64,000 bases of DNA from Candidatus Kosakonia sp. 282A-S69 (GCF_029433855.1 NZ_JAROAU010000001.1:742989-806988), one strand, 5' to 3'. Counted from the stretch's first letter, positions 25,119-35,599 are shown. The notes: a model not told the origin generated them from the letters alone. Program-made: numbers and translations.

Positions 25119-25619
25119 TCAGGGCCAGATAAACTGTTTCACCGCCACCTGGGTGGTGTCATTTAACGAGAGGTGCAACTCGCTGCTGCCGGGGGTTTGC
25201 GGCGTCAGCCCGAGCCAGACGGTAAAGGGCTTGTCGGGATGAGGGCGGGCATACTCCAGCACCAGTTCGCCGTTCTGGCTGGTCATCTTTTCCGGCTGCG
25301 GTTGCAGGGTGCGTATCTCGAAATCCTGCATAAAGTTGCCGCCGAGGATAAAAACGGTGCGGCGTTCGTTTGCGGCGTGGGCGGTGAGTTGCATATCGAT
25401 ATCGCTTTGCAGACGGGCATAGCGGTCATACTGCACCGTCAGTTTGCCATCCGTGCTCTGGGCGCTTCGCGCGCTGAGCCACCCCTGGGAAAAGAGGCCG
25501 AGCAGCCCGGCGATCACTACTGCAAACAGTATTACAGAGCCAATGCGCTGCACCTTTGTTTCAACATGCAGCCAGAACGGGCTGTCAGCGACCGGATAGC
25601 GGTGCGACTTCTTCTCCAT
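25119..25619 (-). CDS. membrane-anchored protein cotranscribed with the YetF-type gene
   Basis: 166 residues from ATG 25619 (GGAGGAGAG before it; longer frames upstream run into the repeat). A single membrane helix (IGSVILFAVVIAGLLGLFSQGWL, about residues 25-47) is followed by an extracytoplasmic beta-rich domain (GKLTVQYDRYARLQSDIDMQLTAH; VLEYARPHPDKPFTVWLGL) ending at Pro. I recognise no named function. Pairing with a YetF protein suggests a membrane complex. Confidence 0.65.
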   Translation of the reverse strand: MEKKSHRYPVADSPFWLHVETKVQRIGSVILFAVVIAGLLGLFSQGWLSARSAQSTDGKLTVQYDRYARLQSDIDMQLTAHAANERRTVFILGGNFMQDFEIRTLQPQPEKMTSQNGELVLEYARPHPDKPFTVWLGLTPQTPGSSELHLSLNDTTQVAVKQFIWP

Positions 25620-25714
25620 CTCTCCTCCACGGTGTCGGTGCAAACCACATAAAGAGTGTAGATGAGGCGGGGGGATGGCGGCGGCCATGCGGTAATGAAG
25701 CCGCTCCGATCCCG

Positions 25715-25749
25715 TAGGCCGGATAAGCGTAGCGCCATCCGGCAATGGG
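25715..25749. repeat. REP sequence, left border of copy B
   Basis: TAGGCCGGATAAGCGTAGCG followed by CCATCCGGCAATGGG. Confidence 0.85.
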
Positions 25750-26110
25750 GGGCATGTTGCCTCGGTGGAGTGATTCCGTTCACCGGACGCTGGGGAGTTT
25801 CATTCATCTCTTATGCGGTGAACGGGACAAGGGGGGGACCGCTCCCCCCTTGTCAATCCCCGCGGCCCCGCGAGGAAATCGGTGCTGCGCACTGCGCTCA
25901 CCTCCCGCGAGCCTGACTGCGGCCGGCTCGACTCGACTTACTCGTTCCATTCTGGAACGAGTCCCTGTCTCGGTTCGCCTCTGTCCGCCATCCATGGCGT
26001 CCAGACCTTGTCATTCACGCTTCGGTTCGCCGATTTCAGCGGGGACACAACCCCCTCGCTGTGAAATCGTAGGTAAACGCAATGAAGGTGTCGCTGTAGG
26101 TACGTTTTGG
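25750..26110 (+). repeat. REP-bounded structured repeat, copy B
   Basis: Same layout and orientation as copy A. The first GC hairpin is changed on both arms (GACAAGGGGGG...CTCCCCCTTGTC), so pairing is kept although the sequence differs. The variable segment is replaced by ACTCGTTCC-ATTCT-GGAACGAGT, a perfect 9-base hairpin (25940-25962). The following 101 bases are identical to copy A. It ends before a REP in a gap between the YetF pair and the acyltransferase. Confidence 0.8.
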
Positions 26111-26254
26111 CAGGCCGGATAAGCGTTTACGCGCCATCCGGTATTATCACTGCGGCACCGATTGCCTGATGGCGGCTTCGCCTTATCAGGCCTACGCCGT
26201 TTCAGCGGCTGTCGTTTTGTAGGCCGGATAAGCGCCAGCGCCATCCGGCAAGGA
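26111..26254. repeat. cluster of three REP sequences, right border of copy B
   Basis: CAGGCCGGATAAGCG...CATCCGG (26111-26141), an inverse unit GATGGCGGCTTCGCCTTATC (to 26195) and TAGGCCGGATAAGCGCCAGC (26220-26252). Confidence 0.85.
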
Positions 26255-26256
26255 GC

Positions 26257-27975
26257 TTACCCCGCTTTCTGCTGCAGCTGATGCACCCCGATATAGCGCT
26301 CGTAACGGTTCGCCTTCAGGCGCGTCAAATCCACCAGCACCAGACCATCGACGCAGTTGTTGAAATCGGGATCGCTGCCGAAGTCGATAAACTGCACGCC
26401 GCCGGGTTCGCCCAGCTCGGAATACTGTTTATAGAGCGGGGGAATGCCGCAGCCGAGATTGCCAAGCAGCGATTTCAGCCGCGTCAAATCTTCGGTGTAA
26501 TCCTCACCGGTAAATTGCGCCAGCACCTCCGGCAGCGTAGCGGGGCAGGGGCGGCGCGACGACGCCAGCGGCCAGGCGGCGGGGAACCAGAGACGATAGA
26601 AGGCGATCAGCAGATCGCGCGCCGCGGGCGGCAGGCCGCCGGAGATGGAGACCGGGCCGAAGAGATAGCGGTACTGCGGATAACGTGCCAGATAAGCGCC
26701 AATGCCCGACCAGAGGTAATCCAGCCCGCGACGCCCCCAGTAGCGCGGCTGAATAAAGCTGCGTCCCAGTTCAATACCTTCGCGCAGCACTTCTGTCATG
26801 CGCGCATCGTAATGAAAAAGGCTGTGGCTATAGAGTCCCTCCGGGCCCTGTTCGGCGATAAGCTGCGCCGTGGGCATAAAGCGGTAGGCGCCGACAATCT
26901 CCAGATCGGCATCATCCCAGAGGATCAGGTGCAGGTAGTGGTCATCGTAGCGATCCGTATCGCGCCGTTTGCCGCTCCCTTCACCTACAGCGCGAAAAGC
27001 GATCTCGCGCAGCCGCCCCAGTTCGCGCAGCAGCGGCGCATCCTCCTGGCCGTTGCGCTGCCAGAGATAGATCATTTTGCCATCCGGCGTATGCCCGAGG
27101 CACTCGGCGCGGCCCAGTTCGCGGCGCAGGGCGGCCCTGTCTTCCGGGCGGGCGATGGCGCATTCGGTCTTGAACGTGCCGGGCACTCCCTTGCCAAGAC
27201 ACAGAAGATGCTGGCGACACTTCTCGGCCAGCTCGCGCGGCGCGAGGGCGGTGGTGTGCCAGTTCTCCCAGGGAATGCGCTGACCGAGGGTGATCGGCAG
27301 GCTACTGTTGCGGCGACGGAACATCTGCTGCATCAACAGCAGCAACGGCAGAGTGTCTGAGACCAGGGTGCTGGCGTAAAACAGCGCGCTGTTACGGGCA
27401 TCGATCCATGCCGGCAGCAGCGGGGCGCGAAACTTATTTGCCAGCTTGATAAACCCGGCGTGCCAGCGTTTATCGCGAATGCCTTTGCGGGTCAGGCGTG
27501 ACACTTCGCCTGCCGGGAAAAAGATCAGTACGCCGCCTCCCTGCAGCTGATTTTCCATCTGCTGCAGGGAGGCTTTGGTGGTACGACCGCCGATATTATC
27601 CACCGGGATAAAGAGCGAGCTCAGCGGCTCGAGGTGGGTCAGCATGCGGTTGGTGACCACTTTGACATCGCGGCGTACGCGCGAAACGGCATACATCAGC
27701 GCCAGCCCATCCAGCGTACCGGTCGGGTGGTTGGCGATGATCACCAGCGGGCCATGTTCGGGAATTTGTTCAAGGCAGTGAGCGGGGATGGTACAGCGAA
27801 TTTGCAGATGGTCGAGGACATGTTCCACCATATCCAGCCCTTTCAGATGGCGGTGCTGGGCGGCGAATTGCTGGAACTCCTGTTCGTAAAGCAGGCGCCT
27901 GAGCAGGTTTTTTTGCCAGGGGGCCGGTCTGGCCTGCGGCCAGAGATCCTCAAGTACATTGTCGAGACTAAACAT
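26257..27975 (-). CDS. olsF: bifunctional acyltransferase, OlsF-type ornithine lipid synthase
   Basis: 572 residues in two parts. The N-terminal half is a phospholipid acyltransferase-like domain: VIIANHPTGTLDGLALM near residue 80 (catalytic His and Asp), FIPVDNIGG, and FFPAGEVSR. The C-terminal half is a GNAT/OlsB-like acyl-ACP N-acyltransferase (EIVGAYRFMPT, ELGRSFIQPRYWGRRGLDYLW, FGPVSISGGLP). This order and length match OlsF of Serratia, which makes ornithine lipids in one protein (family knowledge). GGAG before ATG 27975. It would give the cell phosphorus-free lipids, useful under phosphate limitation. Confidence 0.75.
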   Translation of the reverse strand: MFSLDNVLEDLWPQARPAPWQKNLLRRLLYEQEFQQFAAQHRHLKGLDMVEHVLDHLQIRCTIPAHCLEQIPEHGPLVIIANHPTGTLDGLALMYAVSRVRRDVKVVTNRMLTHLEPLSSLFIPVDNIGGRTTKASLQQMENQLQGGGVLIFFPAGEVSRLTRKGIRDKRWHAGFIKLANKFRAPLLPAWIDARNSALFYASTLVSDTLPLLLLMQQMFRRRNSSLPITLGQRIPWENWHTTALAPRELAEKCRQHLLCLGKGVPGTFKTECAIARPEDRAALRRELGRAECLGHTPDGKMIYLWQRNGQEDAPLLRELGRLREIAFRAVGEGSGKRRDTDRYDDHYLHLILWDDADLEIVGAYRFMPTAQLIAEQGPEGLYSHSLFHYDARMTEVLREGIELGRSFIQPRYWGRRGLDYLWSGIGAYLARYPQYRYLFGPVSISGGLPPAARDLLIAFYRLWFPAAWPLASSRRPCPATLPEVLAQFTGEDYTEDLTRLKSLLGNLGCGIPPLYKQYSELGEPGGVQFIDFGSDPDFNNCVDGLVLVDLTRLKANRYERYIGVHQLQQKAG

Positions 27976-28077
27976 GGCGATTTCTCCTCCCGTCTTGCCG
28001 CTGACAGTAGCGGGAGAAGATGACGCTTACATTTCATTACAATGACGTTATGAGCATTTATTGTGGCATGGGTGCGT

Positions 28078-28245
28078 GCGATGAAATGCCGGATGGCGCT
28101 ACGCTTATCCGGCCTACAAAGGCAGGGCAGGCGAACATACGGTAAAGCGGGCCACGAATCGTGTAGGCCGGATAAGGCGCAAGCCGCCATCCGGCATGGG
28201 TACGCGCGATGAAATGCCGGATGGCGCTACGCTTATCCGGCCTAC
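28078..28245. repeat. BIME of three alternating REP sequences
   Basis: A 40-base unit starting GCGATGAAATGCCGGATGGC occurs identically at 28078-28117 and 28206-28245, with an inverse REP (TAGGCCGGATAAGGCGCAAG..., 28163-28197) between. The cluster fills the gap between hemB and the acyltransferase gene. Confidence 0.85.
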
Positions 28246-28267
28246 GAGGTAGAGCGTCAGTTGAGGA

Positions 28268-29239
28268 TCAAATCAGGCCGCGTTCGGCGAGATCGAGGGC
28301 GAAGTAGCTGAAGATCAGATCCGCGCCTGCGCGTTTGATGGCACCGAGGCTCTCCATCACCACTTTATCTTCATCGATCGCACCCGCCTGAGCGGCGAAT
28401 TTGATCATCGCGTACTCACCGCTCACCTGGTATGCGCCCAGCGGCAGTTCGGTGCGCTCACGAATATCACGCAGGATATCGAGGTACGCGCCCGCCGGTT
28501 TAACCATCAGGCAGTCGGCGCCTTGCGCTTCATCAATCAGCGATTCGCGGATCGCTTCGCGGCGATTCAACGGGTTCATCTGATAGGTTTTGCGATCGCC
28601 TTTCAGCGCGGTTCCCGCTGCTTCACGGAACGGACCGTAGAAGGAGGAGGCGAACTTAGTGGAGTAGGACATGATGGCGGTGTCTTTAAAGCCCGCCGCG
28701 TCCAGCGCCTGGCGGATCGCCTGCACCTGGCCATCCATCGCTGCCGATGGCGCAATAAAATCAGCCCCGGCTGCCGCGGCAACCACAGCCTGCTTACCAA
28801 GGTTCAGCAGGGTTGCATCGTTATCGACGCCGTGTTCGCACAGCACGCCGCAGTGGCCGTGCGAGGTGTATTCACAAAAACAGGTATCGGACATCACGAT
28901 CATCTCCGGTACCGTCTCTTTACAGATGCGCGACATGCGCGCCACCAGGCCATTCTCCTGCCAGGCATCGCTGCCGGTGTCATCGGTATGGTGTGAAATA
29001 CCAAAGGTCATCACCGAGCGGATACCGGCTTTGGCAATACGCTCAATTTCACGGGCGAGATATTTTTCCGGAATGCGCATCACGCCGGGCATCGCGGAGA
29101 TCGCCTGGTAATCATTCAGCTCTTCTTCAACAAAGATCGGCAACACCAGGTCGTTTTTGCTCAGTGTTGTCTCTTCAAACAGCGCGCGTAGCGCAGGTGT
29201 TTTACGCAGACGGCGGGGACGGGTGATTAAATCGGTCAT
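28268..29239 (-). CDS. hemB: delta-aminolevulinic acid dehydratase (porphobilinogen synthase)
   Basis: 323 residues, the normal length. It joins two 5-aminolevulinate molecules to porphobilinogen in heme synthesis. Zinc-binding cysteines are in [21 protein letters not shown] near residues 120-135; the two active-site lysines are in [15 protein letters not shown] and [11 protein letters not shown]. Monocistronic, ending just before a REP cluster. In E. coli other genes separate hemB and ampH; here they are 119 bases apart. Confidence 0.97.
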   Translation of the reverse strand: MTDLITRPRRLRKTPALRALFEETTLSKNDLVLPIFVEEELNDYQAISAMPGVMRIPEKYLAREIERIAKAGIRSVMTFGISHHTDDTGSDAWQENGLVARMSRICKETVPEMIVMSDTCFCEYTSHGHCGVLCEHGVDNDATLLNLGKQAVVAAAAGADFIAPSAAMDGQVQAIRQALDAAGFKDTAIMSYSTKFASSFYGPFREAAGTALKGDRKTYQMNPLNRREAIRESLIDEAQGADCLMVKPAGAYLDILRDIRERTELPLGAYQVSGEYAMIKFAAQAGAIDEDKVVMESLGAIKRAGADLIFSYFALDLAERGLI

Positions 29240-29358
29240 GATATGCCTGATATTTATGGAACAGATGGCGGCATTGTAGCCGAAAATATAACCCCCTGTT
29301 TTACCAAAATCGCCGTTAAGCGACAGGCAGACGGCAACGCGTCTGCCTGTTGGGCCCG

Positions 29359-30528
29359 TCAGGAGGCGGGGATCGCCAGCGGTTTATTGTTGCTCAACTC
29401 GCTCACCAGATCGTTCACGCCGTCGCTCATATTGGTGAATTTGGTTAACGGTGAACGGGTGATCACCACGAACACGCCGACGTTATGCTGCGGCACCATA
29501 GCCATATAGGTGATAAACCCGCCGCCGCCGCCGGTCTTCTGAATAATCCCCGGATGGCCCTCTTTTGGTGCCATATAGACCCAGCCGAGGCCGAGAGCGT
29601 CGGCTTTACCCGGCACATCCATTCCCACCACTTTTGTCAGGCGTTCGCGCGGGTAGATCAGCGTCTGCATCCGGTCTGCCTGGGTGTTGCGCTGGTAGAA
29701 GTCAGAGGAGAGGAACTGCTGCATCCAGCGCATCATATCGCCGGGCGTGGAGTAGACGCCGCCGCTGCCAATCGCCGCCAGCGTGTTGTTGCATGGGCTG
29801 GCCCCTTTTTCCGCCACCATCAGCCGCTTGCACTGATCCGGTGACGGGGTGAAGGTGGTGTCTTTCATGCCCAGCGGGCGGGTGATCTGCTCTTCAAACA
29901 GCTGCGGATAGGGTTTTCCCGCGGCGCGCGCCAGTGCATCTGCCAGCAGATCAAAGGCCAGGTTGGAATAAGCCGCCTGCGTGCCCGGCGCGGTTTTCAG
30001 TGTGGCGGTGGCAAGCCAGTTCCAGCGCTGCTCGCGTGTCGGCCAGACAAACACCGGGCGCACCGCTGCGCCACCGGGCTGCTCACGCGGCAGGGCGCTG
30101 GTGTGGGTTGCCAGGTTAACAAGCGTAATCGGTGTGCCCTGGTAAGTGGGGACGCGCGCGCCGGGCGGGGCGTATTTACTTAACGGATCGTCAAGGCGCA
30201 CGCGGCCCTGATCGAGCAGCTTCACCAGCATCTCACTGGTCATCAGCTTTGAGAGCGACGCGATGCGCACCACCGAGTCGAGCTGCGGGCGCACATTATT
30301 GCCGGGACGGGTTTCGCCGAAACTGCGAAAGACGCGCTGGTTGCCGTCTATCACCACCATCGCCATGCCTGTCGCGCCGCTGCCATAAAAGATATGGTTG
30401 GCATAACGATCGACAATGTCAGAAGCAAACACCGGGTCGGGGGATTGTTGCGCCGCACGGGCGCTGGTCAGGCCCAGCGCACACCACATTGCACAGAGAA
30501 GCAGACAACGTTTCAACGAATGATCCAT
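29359..30528 (-). CDS. ampH: penicillin-binding protein AmpH (DD-carboxypeptidase/endopeptidase)
   Basis: 389 residues with a signal peptide ([17 protein letters not shown]). Class C beta-lactamase fold: catalytic Ser and Lys in ASLSKLM (S91, K94), the YSN motif (Y187) and the KTGGGGGF box near the C-terminus. AmpH trims and cleaves peptidoglycan peptides in the periplasm and helps recycling; it binds beta-lactams but hydrolyses them weakly. Next to ddlA-linked wall genes further right, as in E. coli. Confidence 0.95.
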   Translation of the reverse strand: MDHSLKRCLLLCAMWCALGLTSARAAQQSPDPVFASDIVDRYANHIFYGSGATGMAMVVIDGNQRVFRSFGETRPGNNVRPQLDSVVRIASLSKLMTSEMLVKLLDQGRVRLDDPLSKYAPPGARVPTYQGTPITLVNLATHTSALPREQPGGAAVRPVFVWPTREQRWNWLATATLKTAPGTQAAYSNLAFDLLADALARAAGKPYPQLFEEQITRPLGMKDTTFTPSPDQCKRLMVAEKGASPCNNTLAAIGSGGVYSTPGDMMRWMQQFLSSDFYQRNTQADRMQTLIYPRERLTKVVGMDVPGKADALGLGWVYMAPKEGHPGIIQKTGGGGGFITYMAMVPQHNVGVFVVITRSPLTKFTNMSDGVNDLVSELSNNKPLAIPAS

Positions 30529-30706
30529 TAATCACGGGGGAAAGATAGAGCGTATTTATACTACTTGTGCGCCGTTGCAAAGGGGCGAAAAGCGGAATGT
30601 TTCGCCCTAATCCGTAACGCCAGGTAAATAAGAGCATTTTTTTCTGCAAGCCGCCGCCGCCGCAGGCTGTGATAAGCTCCGTTTTTCGCCAAACAGGAGG
30701 CAGGCA

Positions 30707-31240
30707 ATGGTTGCTCAACGGGTAGTGATGGTCGTCGATATGCAAAATGGCGTGTTCGCCACGCCGCGTCATCAGCGCGCGCAGTGCGTCGCGCGTATCA
30801 ATCAGCTGACAGGGGCGGCAGAGACCGTGATCTTTATCCAGCATGCCGAGGTGGGCGGGCTGGAAGAGGGGAGTGAAGGCTTTGCGCTGTTGCCGGAGTT
30901 AACCCTGCCGGCTAACGCATTGTACGTGACCAAAACCGCCTGTGACGCCTTCTACAAAACCGGGCTGGAGGCGCTGCTGCGCGATCGGGCGATCGAAAGC
31001 TTTGTCATCTGCGGCTGCGCGACGGATTACTGCGTCGATAGCACGCTGAAAAACGGCGTCAGCAAAGGCTTTGCTATCACCGTCGCGGAAGATGCGCACA
31101 CCACCGCTGATCGCGCGGCGGCAAAGGCAACATCGCTTATCGACCACTACAACGAGGTATGGCGCACGCTCATCGTGCCGGGCAACCCGGTGCAGGTGAA
31201 AAGTGTCGATACAATTGTTTATGGCTGGCAAAGCCACTAA
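30707..31240 (+). CDS. isochorismatase-family cysteine hydrolase
   Basis: 177 residues, ATG 30707 behind AGGAGG. The catalytic triad is visible: Asp in VVMVVDMQNGVF, Lys in YVTKTACDAF and Cys in ICGCATDYCVDST. Members hydrolyse amides or vinyl ethers (nicotinamidase, isochorismatase, ureidoacrylate hydrolase); the substrate cannot be assigned. It is inserted between ampH and sbmA, where E. coli has no such gene as I recall, and has its own terminator. Confidence 0.85.
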   Translation: MVAQRVVMVVDMQNGVFATPRHQRAQCVARINQLTGAAETVIFIQHAEVGGLEEGSEGFALLPELTLPANALYVTKTACDAFYKTGLEALLRDRAIESFVICGCATDYCVDSTLKNGVSKGFAITVAEDAHTTADRAAAKATSLIDHYNEVWRTLIVPGNPVQVKSVDTIVYGWQSH

Positions 31241-31271
31241 ACGGTTAACCTGAGGTCTGATTAAACGAGCC

Positions 31272-31296
31272 AGCGCCGCACCTGCGGCGCTTTTTT
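31272..31296 (+). terminator. rho-independent terminator of the cysteine hydrolase gene
   Basis: AGCGCCGC-ACCT-GCGGCGCT with six T, 31 bases after the stop codon and before sbmA. Confidence 0.9.
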
Positions 31297-31360
31297 GTCG
31301 CTGGCCGCGAGCGTGACACAGCATACGTTGTAAAGAATAAGAAAGACCCAGGAGAGCCCC

Positions 31361-32581
31361 ATGTTTCGATCCTTTTTCCCCCGGCCGACGCCTTTTTTTG
31401 CCTCGGCGTTTATCTGGACGCTTATCGTCATTGTTTTCTGGCTGGCAGGCGGCGAGCGCTGGTTATTACATCTGACCGGCATATCGAACGAGGTGCCGAT
31501 CAGCGCCGCGCGCTTCTGGTGCCCCAACTTTCTGCTCTTCTACGCTTACTACGCGCTCTGCGTCGGCCTCTTCGCCGCGTTCTGGTTTATCTACTCGCCC
31601 CATCGCTGGCAGCGGTGGTCGATTCTCGGCACCGCGCTGATTATCTTCGTCACCTGGTTTCAGGTGGAGGTGAGCGTCGCGATTAACGCCTGGTATCAGC
31701 CCTTTTATGATTTGATCCAAAAGGCGCTCACCGCGCCCAATACCGTGCCGCTGGAGAAGTTTTACAGCGGCAGCGGCGTCTTTTTGGGCATCGCGCTGAT
31801 CGGTGTGACGGTGGCGGTGCTGAATAACTTCTTCGTCAGCCACTATGTTTTCCGCTGGCGCACGGCGATGAACGAATACTATATGGCGCACTGGCAGCAG
31901 CTGCGCCATATTGAGGGTGCCGCGCAGCGCGTGCAGGAGGACACCATGCGCTTTGCCAGCACGCTGGAGGATATGGGCACCAGCTTTATCAATGCGATTA
32001 TGACCCTCTTTGCCTTTCTGCCGGTGCTGATTGTTCTCTCGCCCCATGTGCCGGAGCTGCCGCTTATCGGGCATGTTCCCTACGGGCTGGTGTTTGCCGC
32101 CATCGGCTGGGCGCTGTTTGGCACGCTGGTGCTCGGCGTGGTGGGTATCAAGCTGCCCGGCCTGCAGTTTAAAAATCAGCGCGTCGAAGCGGCGTACCGT
32201 AAAGAGCTGGTCTATGGTGAAGATGATGCCGAACGCGCGCGACCGCATACGGTGGCGGAGCTGTTTAGCGCCGTGCGTCGCAACTATTTCCGGCTCTATT
32301 TCCACTACACCTATTTCAACGTCGTGCGCATTCTCTACCTGCAGGTTGACGCGGTGTTTGGCCTGATTATGCTCTTCCCGACGCTGGCGGCGGGGGCGAT
32401 TACCTTCGGGTTGATGCAGCAGATCACTAACGTCTTTGAACAGGTGCGCAGCTCGTTCCAGTATTTAATCACCTCATGGACGACGCTGGTGGAGCTGATG
32501 TCTATCTATAAACGTTTGCGCAGTTTTGAGCGTGAGGTCGATAATCAGGAGTTCGTTCCTGTCGCCTCTCATGGCCATTAA
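31361..32581 (+). CDS. sbmA: peptide antibiotic transporter SbmA
   Basis: 406 residues with multiple membrane helices; it matches E. coli SbmA in length and sequence ([41 protein letters not shown] in two parts, [14 protein letters not shown] at the end). SbmA is a proton-driven inner-membrane importer of microcins B17 and J25, bleomycin and proline-rich peptides. AGGAGAG precedes ATG 31361. yaiW follows after 12 bases, the same operon as in E. coli. Confidence 0.97.
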   Translation: MFRSFFPRPTPFFASAFIWTLIVIVFWLAGGERWLLHLTGISNEVPISAARFWCPNFLLFYAYYALCVGLFAAFWFIYSPHRWQRWSILGTALIIFVTWFQVEVSVAINAWYQPFYDLIQKALTAPNTVPLEKFYSGSGVFLGIALIGVTVAVLNNFFVSHYVFRWRTAMNEYYMAHWQQLRHIEGAAQRVQEDTMRFASTLEDMGTSFINAIMTLFAFLPVLIVLSPHVPELPLIGHVPYGLVFAAIGWALFGTLVLGVVGIKLPGLQFKNQRVEAAYRKELVYGEDDAERARPHTVAELFSAVRRNYFRLYFHYTYFNVVRILYLQVDAVFGLIMLFPTLAAGAITFGLMQQITNVFEQVRSSFQYLITSWTTLVELMSIYKRLRSFEREVDNQEFVPVASHGH

Positions 32582-32593
32582 CAAAGGAAGGTT

Positions 32594-33703
32594 ATGTCTT
32601 ACGTACCCCGTTTTAGCTGGTTGCTGGCGGCGCTGATTGTCGCCGGGTGTAGTTCGCAGGGCTCGCTCTCTGATAAAGAGGCATCGAAAGAGACGAAAAA
32701 AGCGAAGCCGCTGGATGTCGCAAGCGTGGTGCGTAACACCATTCCTGCCAGCGTAAAAGATCGCGACGGCTGGGCAGAGGATCTGGCGACCACCTTTAAA
32801 AGCCAGAAGCTGCCGCCGACGCTTGCGAATATCTGCTCCGTATTAGCGGTGGCGCAGCAGGAGTCCAACTACCAGTCCGATCCGGTGGTGCCGGGGCTGA
32901 ACAAGATCGCCTGGAAAGAGATCGACAAGCGCGCCGGGCAGCTGCACATCCCTGCGCTGCTGGTGCACACGGCGCTGAAAATCCCGTCTCCCAACGGCAA
33001 AAGTTACAGCGAGCGGCTTGATAAGGTGCGCACCGAGCGCGAGCTGAGCGCAATCTTCGATGACATGATCAATATGGTGCCGATGGGGCAGACGCTGTTT
33101 GGCTCCTACAATCCGGTGCATACCGGCGGGCCGATGCAGGTGAGCATCTCGTTTGCCGAGCAGCACACCGATGGCTACCCGTGGGAGATGTCCGGCACCG
33201 TGCGCCAGGAGGTCTTCAGCCGCCGGGGCGGATTGTGGTTTGGTACCTACCATCTGCTCAACTACCCGGCCAGCTACAGCGCGCCGATCTACCGCTTTGC
33301 CGATTACAACGCCGGTTTCTACGCCAGCCGTAACGCGGCGTTTCAGAACGCGGTGAGCAAAGTGACGGGCATTAAGCTGGCGCTGGATGGTGACTTGATC
33401 CTCTACGGCAGCCGCGAAGCGGGCACCACCGAGCGTGCGGTGCAGACGCTGGGCGCACAGCTCGCAATGAGTGACCGGGATATCCGCCGCCAGCTTGAGC
33501 GTGGCGATAGTCAGGAGTTTGAAGAGACGAAGCTCTATCGGGAGATTTATCGCCTGGCGGACAAGCGCAGCGGGAAAGCATTGCCGCGGGAGATGCTGCC
33601 AGGGATTCAGTTAGAGAGCCCGAAAATCACGCGTAACTTAACCACGGCATGGTTTGCGAAACGCGTTGACGATCGTCGGGCCGCTTGCATGGCGCGCAAT
33701 TAG
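32594..33703 (+). CDS. yaiW: outer membrane lipoprotein YaiW (DUF1615)
   Basis: 369 residues with a lipoprotein signal: [13 protein letters not shown] gives a lipobox with Cys near residue 18. The DUF1615 body includes [21 protein letters not shown]-like sequence near residue 85 and [21 protein letters not shown]. In E. coli YaiW works with SbmA in uptake of the peptide Bac7. Its 3' end overlaps the convergent yaiY by 4 bases. Confidence 0.94.
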   Translation: MSYVPRFSWLLAALIVAGCSSQGSLSDKEASKETKKAKPLDVASVVRNTIPASVKDRDGWAEDLATTFKSQKLPPTLANICSVLAVAQQESNYQSDPVVPGLNKIAWKEIDKRAGQLHIPALLVHTALKIPSPNGKSYSERLDKVRTERELSAIFDDMINMVPMGQTLFGSYNPVHTGGPMQVSISFAEQHTDGYPWEMSGTVRQEVFSRRGGLWFGTYHLLNYPASYSAPIYRFADYNAGFYASRNAAFQNAVSKVTGIKLALDGDLILYGSREAGTTERAVQTLGAQLAMSDRDIRRQLERGDSQEFEETKLYREIYRLADKRSGKALPREMLPGIQLESPKITRNLTTAWFAKRVDDRRAACMARN

Positions 33704-34008
33704 CGCAGGTTGTGGCTGCGCCAGCGCAGGACGAGGAAGATCACGCCCAGAAACGCGCTGCCGACGATAAACGGCACAAGACCGAAAATCGTGCCTACGC
33801 CCATACCCATCTCAACGTGGGGACGGGAGACATCCTGCGTCTGCATCAGGTGTTCAAACACGCCAGGCGCGTGCACCAGCAGGTTAAGCAACTGCGCGCC
33901 TGCCCAGAAGCAGAGCAGTACGAAGACGGCGTAAGCAATATTACCCGGTCTGGAGGTGTCTCGTTTTTTCGCGCCCTTAAAGGGTTTGGATAGGGTAAAG
34001 TCAGCCAT
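33700..34008 (-). CDS. yaiY: inner membrane protein YaiY (DUF2755)
   Basis: 102 residues, two membrane helices ([42 protein letters not shown]) joined by a loop. GGAGG precedes ATG 34008. Same place and size as E. coli yaiY, function unknown; in E. coli it is reported to be FNR-controlled, for which I see no certain site here. Confidence 0.92.
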   Translation of the reverse strand: MADFTLSKPFKGAKKRDTSRPGNIAYAVFVLLCFWAGAQLLNLLVHAPGVFEHLMQTQDVSRPHVEMGMGVGTIFGLVPFIVGSAFLGVIFLVLRWRSHNLR

Positions 34009-34276
34009 AAGACCTCCGGTACTCGTTACTTTTAAACGCTCAAGGAAGATAGGCTCAGAGCCGTAACTCCTGGTTAGTTTGGCACCAGTCCCGCTTTGTC
34101 AACATAAGAATGGTGATAATTTCGGACCGGGAAGGATCCCAGGGAAGCGTTTTTTGTGAGCCATCACATTTTTGTAACGTATTAATTATTTCAGTAACAT
34201 TTCGGAATTACCGCACAGCACACACTCTCAACCCGTGCGCTGTGCGATGATGCGCCCTTTACCTGCTGGAGTTGTC

Positions 34277-34495
34277 ATGAAGCTGCCTGAGAAAATTCGC
34301 CGTGACTGGCACTATTACGCGTTTGCGATTGGCCTGATCTTTATTCTCAATGGCGTGGTTGGGCTGCTGGGGTTTGAAGCCAAAGGGTGGCAAACCTATG
34401 CCGTTGGGCTGGTGACCTGGCTTGTGGGGTTCTGGCTTTCGGGGCTGATTATCCGCCGCCCCCGGCAAGATGAGGCGACGGAAAGCGTCGAGTAA
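34277..34495 (+). CDS. yaiZ: small inner membrane protein YaiZ
   Basis: 72 residues from ATG 34277 (GGAG five bases before; a longer frame from 34235 adds unlike sequence). MKLPEKIRRDWHYYAFAIG and two membrane helices (LIFILNGVVGLLGF; YAVGLVTWLVGFWLSGLII) match E. coli YaiZ. Unknown function. It converges on ddlA, with 3 bases between the stops. Confidence 0.93.
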   Translation: MKLPEKIRRDWHYYAFAIGLIFILNGVVGLLGFEAKGWQTYAVGLVTWLVGFWLSGLIIRRPRQDEATESVE

Positions 34496-34498
34496 CGC

Positions 34499-35599
34499 TT
34501 AATCGTGCATTGAGATCTTCAGCGCGCTGCTTGCCTGGTGGCGCTCAAGCGCCAGCTCGATCAGGCGGGTGATCAGCGCGCTATAGCTGATGCCGCTCGC
34601 CTGCCACAGTTTCGGGTACATGCTGATATTGGTAAAACCGGGCAGGGTGTTGATCTCATTGATCACCACTTCGTTATCCGGTGTCAGGAACACATCCACC
34701 CGCGCCATCCCCTCACAGCCCAGCGTCTTATACGCCTCAATGGCGATCGCACGGATCTTCTCATCTGTTTCGCGATCGATGGCCGCCGGCACCACGACCT
34801 GCGCGCCCTGATCGTCAATGTACTTGGTGTCGTAAGCGTAGAACTCGCTGTTCAGCACAATTTCCCCGCAGGTGCTGGCCTGCGGCTCATCATTGCCCAG
34901 CACCGCACACTCGATCTCGCGCCCGACAATCCCTTTCTCCACCACCACTTTTTTGTCGAAGGCAAAGGCCAGACGCAGCGCTTCAATATACTGCGCTTCA
35001 TTGGTCACTTTGCTGACGCCGACTGACGAGCCCTGGTTGGCCGGTTTTACAAACAGCGGCAGGCCGAGCTGAGACGCCATGTCGCTAAAGCTGAAGCTGT
35101 CGCGGTTGGTGCGCGTCAGGGTGATAAAGGGGGCGATGGACAGACCGGCATCGCGCAGCAGTCGCTTGGTGACGTCTTTATCCATGCAGGCCGCGGAAGC
35201 GAGCACGTCGGAGCCGACAAAGGGCAGGTTAGCGAGGCGCAGCATCCCCTGCAGGGAGCCATCTTCGCCGAGCGTACCGTGAACAATCGGGAAAATGACA
35301 TCGACATTCGGCAGCGGCGAGCGGTTATCTGCCGCAATCAACTGCTGCTCGACGACGCCCGGCACCAGCGCCACGCTGTTGTCCGACGGATTCAGCGCGA
35401 TACGCGCCGGATCGCTGGCGTTTTGCAGATAGTTCTGCGCATCGCTAATATGCCACTGCCCTGATTTATCAATACCCAGCAGCACCACTTCAAAGCGCGA
35501 TGGATCCATCGCATCGACAATGTTCTTCGCCGACTGTAACGACACTTCATGCTCCGCCGATTTGCCGCCGAAGACGACCCCTACCCGCAGTTTTGCCAT
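34499..35599 (-). CDS. ddlA: D-alanine-D-alanine ligase A
   Basis: 366 residues from ATG 35599 ([20 protein letters not shown]). ATP-grasp ligase making D-Ala-D-Ala for peptidoglycan precursors. Visible: the N-terminal [39 protein letters not shown] (ATP-binding), [24 protein letters not shown] (metal-binding Glu and Asn) near the C-terminus. It is divergent from the extensin-like gene, sharing about 105 bases. Confidence 0.97.
   Translation of the reverse strand: MAKLRVGVVFGGKSAEHEVSLQSAKNIVDAMDPSRFEVVLLGIDKSGQWHISDAQNYLQNASDPARIALNPSDNSVALVPGVVEQQLIAADNRSPLPNVDVIFPIVHGTLGEDGSLQGMLRLANLPFVGSDVLASAACMDKDVTKRLLRDAGLSIAPFITLTRTNRDSFSFSDMASQLGLPLFVKPANQGSSVGVSKVTNEAQYIEALRLAFAFDKKVVVEKGIVGREIECAVLGNDEPQASTCGEIVLNSEFYAYDTKYIDDQGAQVVVPAAIDRETDEKIRAIAIEAYKTLGCEGMARVDVFLTPDNEVVINEINTLPGFTNISMYPKLWQASGISYSALITRLIELALERHQASSALKISMHD

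Noticed and set aside
26281-27360. Plus-strand frame of 359 codons opposite the acyltransferase
   Set aside because: Antisense to a gene with clear acyltransferase motifs and ribosome binding site.
28078-28245. CRISPR-like regular repeat
   Set aside because: The units are REP palindromes in alternating orientation, with no regular spacers and no cas genes.
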